Assembly (NCBI GenBank): GCA_033026295.1
Contig: CM065175.1
Location: forward strand, 27,995,375-28,059,374
Length of the DNA: 64,000 bases
Direction of reading: 5' to 3'
From: Channa striata
Lineage: Eukaryota > Chordata > Actinopteri > Anabantiformes > Channidae
Shown in pieces: positions 59,001-64,000 of this stretch. Under the pieces are notes generated by a model that saw only the letters and a list, made by a program, of their open reading frames with translations, was not told the DNA's origin and did not search any database. The position numbers and the translations under genes were made by a program. Position 1 is the stretch's first letter. Each line of letters starts with the position of its first letter.

Positions 59001-60773
59001 TGAGTTTTTCACTGTGGAAGAATTCACGGCTTCAGGGGCCAGATTTGGCTCAGAGACGGGATGGTTGACAGGTTTTTACCTAAACACACTGAACGCAGCT
59101 TGAATTTGGCTGCAGCCTGAATCCCGACGATGAAACACTGGTTTCACATGAATGGACGCGAAAGAGCGGCAGTGGTGACAGACGGTGGTTTCCCTCCGTG
59201 GAGCCAAAGAAAGGATTTTATCAGATGGTACCGACTGTCAGGAAGTCTTTGTGCAACATCAGTTTACTGAAGCAGCCACGGGTTTTCTTATCACTGTTCA
59301 TTTTTAAGAAGACATTTTAAATGTCACTGTTTAAGATACAGTGTGTTGTTAGTCTGGTCTCCTGCCCTCTGCCAGTTCCCTGGGTCCCACACCAGACGTC
59401 CTCACTCTGGGCCTAATCAGGATGCTAACAGCCAACTGAGGTAGCGAGTAGGTGCAGTGGGTCCTATTAGCCCAGACCTATGGTCCCCAAAACAGGTGGG
59501 TGGAAACTAGTGTCGCGGCTCAGTTTATAGCAGCACTGCAGGGGACTGGACTCTGATGGTCCAATGAGGGAGGCTCATGGGGCAGCTGTAAATGAGTCAG
59601 AGTTCTGTTGAGTGCAGCCTCTGATTCCCAGCTCATAGTAAAGTGTAGGCCACGTTACCAGAAGCTCCCACAGGTCCGGGAAGTTTAATAACTGAGGTAA
59701 TCTGAGCTGCTGCTCATTCACTTCCAGTGAACGGCTGCAATCCAGAGGTCAGAGGTCACAGTGTCAAAGTTCTGAGCAGTAAACAGGTCCCATCTGTTCA
59801 CAGACAATTTTAGTTTGTCTTATGAATGTTTGCATCTAGTTTTAGGGAAATGTAGCAGTCAGAGTTTACAACAGCTGATTCGGTTTTGAATGCACAGGAA
59901 ACACAGGAAGCTTTGAGGAGCAGCTGACCACTGACAGTTATGACTACACAACAGGAGACTACGACTACACCGCCACCTTCGACTATTACTATGGTAACAA
60001 CAGGGGAGCGACACAGTAGTGAGAGCCGTGCTAACAGCATCTGTGCTAATAACGGCTGTGTCTTTACTTCTTGCAGTGACTGGATATTACAGCACCAAGA
60101 ACAGGGTGAGTTTTTATCCTACAAAGAGTCTACAACATTTGCAAACAGATAACAGCCGTTGTGAAAATGTCTGCAAGAATCTGAACTTATTTACTAATCA
60201 TGGGTCAAGATCAGGGTAAGAGTAAAGACCCTGAGAAATTTGAGTATTTTTTGCGCAAAATGCTCATCCGTTTGTCTATGTTGGAAATGCTTCAACCTGA
60301 ATTCAGATACAGATACCATGTGCTACCACATAAATACTAAATGAAAAAAATAATTATTAGTTTTGAGTCGTGTAACTTGTCTGGAGCCCCGCAAGGTAAA
60401 ACCCACCACAACGTACCTGCTGTTTTAGGGACCCTGAGGTCATCAGCCAGTAGTGAAAGGCAGTAACATGTTGTTTGGTCGGGGTAAAAAACCCCGAGGT
60501 AAAGGTGGACATGACAAACTGAAAGGAGAGCGGGGTTAGGGAAACACTGCACGGATCAGGCCTGGATCTGGAACCAAGGTGGTAACGTAGGTATGCAACG
60601 TGTCTGGCGGCGGGAAACGCTTTGTTTACCTCCCGGGGTGTGTTCCCATGAAGGTGTGACATGAGGTGTGTTTGTTCTCCTGACTTCTGTGTCACCTCTG
60701 TCAGGCCTCGTGTATCGGTCAGCTGACCCCCCTGATCCTCCTGGGTTTGGCTGTCCAGCAGATCTGGAACTGA
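56053..60773 (+). CDS. Small tyrosine-rich, GPI-anchored-type surface protein (novel)
   Basis: Four exons, 56053-56110, 59898-59993, 60077-60105 and 60705-60773, join in phase (1,1,0) to 83 aa. The first ATG (followed by AACATG) opens a signal peptide MNMLLSLSLWFVLLISTGG. The mature part is only about 40 residues. It is acidic and packed with tyrosine next to Asp/Thr (SYDYTTGDYDYTATFDYYY, then VTGYYSTKNR): ten Tyr in about 30 residues, the pattern favoured for tyrosine O-sulfation. The last exon (ASCIGQLTPLILLGLAVQQIWN) has a small-residue site followed by a hydrophobic end with no basic tail, as in GPI-attachment signals. A plain type I stub is less likely. The build (tiny mature peptide, signal plus GPI) recalls CD52 and CD24 but shows no clear homology. 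Function is unknown. Confidence 0.7.
56115..59890. other. Long first intron of the tyrosine-rich gene
   Basis: A 3.8 kb intron in a gene with 249 coding bases plus stop. No other gene is recognised in it. A (TG)n run lies at 57414-57431. The phase-2 mini-exon-like stretch 58926-58999 does not join the downstream exons in frame. Confidence 0.4.
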
Positions 60774-60779
60774 AGGTGG

Positions 60780-63180
60780 AACAACCTCTGGACAGGTGAG
60801 AGCAGACAGGAAGCAGTGATCCGTTCTATGTTCAGTGAGTTGTCCACATTTACTGCAAACAGCAAACAGACATGAAAGTATCACCAGTCGTTTCTCCATC
60901 AGGTTCATGTCGGCACAGAAGATCAGGGATGTTTGTTGATCATGGTCTGATGACTGATTGACGAGTCTGTCAGAAACTGAACACTTTGTATTATTCATGA
61001 TGTTTAAATCACATTGTGACGCCTGTGTGACTCTCCTCTTCGTGCATTTGTCCCCCCCAGAATGAATCTTTTATTGTGAACACTAACTGCACTTTGTCTT
61101 CAGTAACAGAAGACCGCTCGTCTCCTCCTGCACGCTGACCATCTGTCTGCTGATCAATAACCCTGAGTCCACTGAGACGCCGGCATCAGGCGATATTTGA
61201 TATGCTGCAGTTTTTATTCTGTCATAAATGATTTCACATAGAATCTGTTACTGCTTCACGCCTCTTATTGATCCGTTGAGTGATTGAAATTCAAGCTGAT
61301 GAGTGAGTCTCATCTGTGTCTCTGCTGCCACCTGCTGGACACAGACAGAACATCCGTTTAACAGTTACTGTTAACGTCACTGATCATACCACAAAGTTAG
61401 TGGCATTAAAAAGCAATCAGACCTTTCCAATGACTCAACCATCATAACCCTGACACGTGGCCCCATTCACACTCCTTATTAGTAGAAGCTCCATTATTGT
61501 GCATATTCCCACAGAGACATATACAGTACTGTCAGATGCCTGAACACAAACACGTGCATCGCTTTCAAATTCAACTTTATTCAGCTTTATTTATGTAGCG
61601 CCAGTTACTCCAGCCTGCAGCCAGTGCTGCCAAAAAGCAGATTTCTGTTATTGTGACCAAAAGCAGAAATTGGTAGCTTTGAAGTATCAGATTACATATC
61701 ACCCAACATTGCTGTTTCATAAAATAAAGCTTATTATTGCAAACTGATCCAGCAGCTGATTCAGGAGGAGCGAGGAAATCAGAATCCAGTCAGTGACTTT
61801 AAATTTTAATCCAGACCTTTTACTTTTGGTGTACTTGTATTGTAGTAAATGATAAGAGTCCTGCTTGCGTGTCTGCTGACGACAGTTTTCCACTCATTCG
61901 TGTGACATGATACAGGCTGTAAGAGAACACGTCACAACCAGGGCCTGGGTTCAGTTATTAATGCCATTCATTTGTAAATGTTAAATCATACATTTTATAT
62001 TGCAACAACATCACTGCAGCAAACAAGAATGAGCTTTAAAAACTCACGTCCGTCACTTTTCTCTGTTCATGAATTTGACCGAAAAAAATTATAATTTTCT
62101 GACAATGTGTCAGAGGTAAGAAGTTGTCGTTTTCAACTCTAATCCCTCCAACAGAAGCACAGCACCAGACACAGCACCAGGCCCTGTTTGATTTAAAACT
62201 TGTTCTGCAAAAACAATGAATTAAATTCCTCTGACCTGGACACTTCATGAAGCTTCAAAAGTTATGTCCATTTTATAAAAACTGGACAAACAAAAACATC
62301 TGTTGTCAAACTAAAAGCTCCACAGCCTTCGATGAATGACGTGGTGTCTTTCTATAAGCCCAATCGTGCCTTTTTAATGACTGAATCATTTTCCCTCCAT
62401 CCTCAAAACTCAGACCCTAAGTCTAACTTAACGTTCTTTTGTTTTTCATGATACTGTTTATTGTTAACAATCATTTATAGGAAAAAAGGGAGAAGGCAAA
62501 AAACTCCCCATGGCAACTGAAATGATCTAAAACCTTAAAACCTTCAATGATAACAGCAAATAACTAAAATAAAAGGTAAATGCAGGAAGGAAGAGAAAAA
62601 AAGGAGAATAAATCCAAATCTGGTTGATGATGAAACAAACGAGTCCAGTCCCTTTCACTGCATGACGAGCACCAGCTGCTCAGCTGCATCTCTGCGTGAT
62701 CTTCAGCAGAAGCATGAACACATCTGCCTCTGCTCCCTCCTACTGCTCTCATCCACAGGTGTGACAGGAAGTCGGTGGATGGGTGAAAAGCAGAAGGAAA
62801 ATCAGAGTACAGCAAAGAGCTGGTCAGTTTTTACTGGATTCGTGATAATAATCAGATTCTGTCAGTTCCCCTGCAAGTCAAGTCTCCCAGAGACCCAAAC
62901 CTCACTTGTCCTCTGCTGAAACCCACGAGTCCATGTGAGTTTATTGATCATTGAACAGTGTGTTTTACATGTGTTGGTGGAAAGTAACTAAATACATTTT
63001 CTCATTTACTATACTCGAGTAAATGTGAAGTACCTGTACTTTGCGTGATTAATGTTTTGCTGTAGGTATTTGCTCCATTTCTGAGGGAAACATTGTGCTT
63101 TTTGTCTATATTGTGATTTTTCTAAATGGCTCAAAGAGATCCTCTCATCAACTGACAAGGAGGGTTCAGAATGAACAGGC
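60780..63180. other. Gene-free flank after the tyrosine-rich gene
   Basis: Probable 3' UTR followed by intergenic DNA. AATAAA occurs at about 61723-61728. A short teleost repeat tail (TTCAACTTTATTCAGCTTTATTTATGTAGCGCC) lies at about 61570-61605. No coding exon is recognised. Confidence 0.4.
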
Positions 63181-63189
63181 CACCAAGAG

Positions 63190-63270
63190 GGAAACATGAC
63201 TGTCGATGGTGGGGGAAATAGAAACACAGTCCAGCATTTGAAGCAGCACCTAGCGTGTCTCTCTGCAGCT
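63190..63270 (+). mobile_element. Possible BED-finger transposase scrap
   Basis: The frame reads GGGNRNTVQHLKQHL, resembling the GGNTxNLxxHLKxH end of the BED zinc finger found in hAT transposases and ZBED proteins. The preceding CxxC part is not visible and the frame decays quickly. Very weak. Confidence 0.2.
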
Positions 63271-63659
63271 GACGGAGCTGCAGAATGTTCTGGAGAAACG
63301 ACAGAGCGGGAGAATGGTGTCACTGGACTGGAGACTGCCGCCTGTGAGACCCAATACTATTACTGCAGTGGCACCGCTCTCCAACGTGTGTGTGTCTGTC
63401 ACTGTGACCGCCAGGAAGGATTCAGGTGCAACTTCTTCTTCAAATGTTTGTGACCTTCATCATCACCCGGAGCGGCCCCGGGACAACAACAGACTTCTGT
63501 CTCCAAAAAGTAGCCAGAACTGCACAGTGGGGGTCTGGCGGTCCGGGGGGCTGATGAGCTGATTCGTCAGGTTAGAGACGGAGGGGACAGAGGTGCTTTC
63601 TTGAACATATGAGATGGAAAATATCCCTCTCAGGACATAAAGGCGTGGAAGAGCCACAA

Positions 63660-64000
63660 CGTCCCCCAATTAAACTCTTCAAAACGGAAACCCACGTCAG
63701 GTCCAGGCATCTCTTATTAACCCCCTCACCTTACCACCTCACATCCCGGACAGGATGTTCCCCTCCCATCCACACTAACTAACCTTGGTGTGAGCCTGCA
63801 TCCTCACCTAACCTTTAAAATCCACATTAAACACCTGTGTACATCATCTTTTTCCACCTCAAAGATATCGCCAAACTCCGTCCCAGTCTCGCCCTTTCTG
63901 ATGCAGAAAACCTTGTCCGCGCTCGTACGTCCTCCAGGCTGGACCGTTCCAACGCACTGCATTGATGAGTGCCTATGCGCGACCATATCACTCCCATTCT
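63660..64000 (+). mobile_element. L2-like LINE ORF2 fragment with internal deletion, cut by window end
   Basis: The plus frame gives TNLGVSLHPHLTFKIHIKHL, SFFHLKDIAKLRPSLALSDAE and VRARTSSRLDRSNALH, the conserved segment of L2-type ORF2. It then jumps directly to RDHITPI, which normally lies about 35-40 residues further on. The intervening segment is missing and two stop codons follow NALH, so the copy is dead. Confidence 0.75.

Noticed and set aside
60357..60998. 213-codon open frame on the minus strand, the longest single open frame in the window
   Set aside because: It lies antisense over the last exon of the tyrosine-rich gene, has no recognisable domain, signal or splice context, and reads as mixed low-information sequence. 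Most likely chance.
1..64000. CRISPR array, prophage or bacterial operon
   Set aside because: No regular spacer-repeat pattern or Shine-Dalgarno-led gene strings. The window is clearly vertebrate nuclear DNA with introns.

Overview
This window is nuclear DNA of a ray-finned fish, almost certainly a teleost. It contains split genes with GT/AG introns and vertebrate-only families (metaxin-1, thrombospondin-3, hemojuvelin, a Siglec/CD22-like receptor, a tetraspanin and a short-chain cytokine-like gene). Typical teleost repeats are also present: L2-like and other LINE pieces, tRNA-headed short repeats, and many small 'CAACTTTATTTAT'-type 3' tails. No prokaryotic operons, CRISPR arrays, rRNA genes or intact tRNA genes were seen. 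Species cannot be told from the sequence alone. I assembled the exon models by hand from splice signals, reading phase and remembered family sequences. No transcript or database evidence was available.

Layout. 0.8-5.3 kb (+): an inhibitory immune receptor with a V-type and a C2-type Ig domain, one membrane span and two ITIMs (CD22/Siglec-like), seven exons. 6.6-15.6 kb (+): mtx1, eight exons, 322 aa. 19.1-30.7 kb (+): thbs3, 23 exons, 951 aa, followed by a 1.4 kb 3' UTR ending near 32.1 kb. 32.1-36.9 kb: no gene recognised. 36.96-39.0 kb (+): hjv (hemojuvelin, RGMc), three coding exons, 410 aa. 41.7-43.5 kb (+): a short-chain four-helix cytokine-like gene with a TATA/AP-1 promoter and a start codon split by an intron, 161 aa. 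43.6-47.4 kb: degraded repeats. 53.0-47.5 kb (-): a tetraspanin, eight exons, 319 aa, with old LINE and tRNA-SINE copies in its introns. 54.2-53.3 kb (-): possible last two exons of an unrecognised membrane protein. 56.05-60.77 kb (+): a four-exon gene for an 83-residue tyrosine- and aspartate-rich protein with a signal peptide and GPI-type tail. 60.8-64 kb: mostly gene-free, ending in a broken L2-like LINE.

The window mixes housekeeping, matrix and iron genes (mtx1 in mitochondrial outer-membrane import, thbs3 in extracellular matrix, hjv in BMP signalling for hepcidin control) with a set of small, fast-evolving, probably leukocyte-related genes (the ITIM receptor, cytokine, tetraspanin and GPI mini-protein). 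The cytokine-like gene and the tyrosine-rich GPI mini-protein are the best candidates for undescribed or poorly described biology. Both are well supported as genes by phase-consistent exons, but neither is assigned to a named family.
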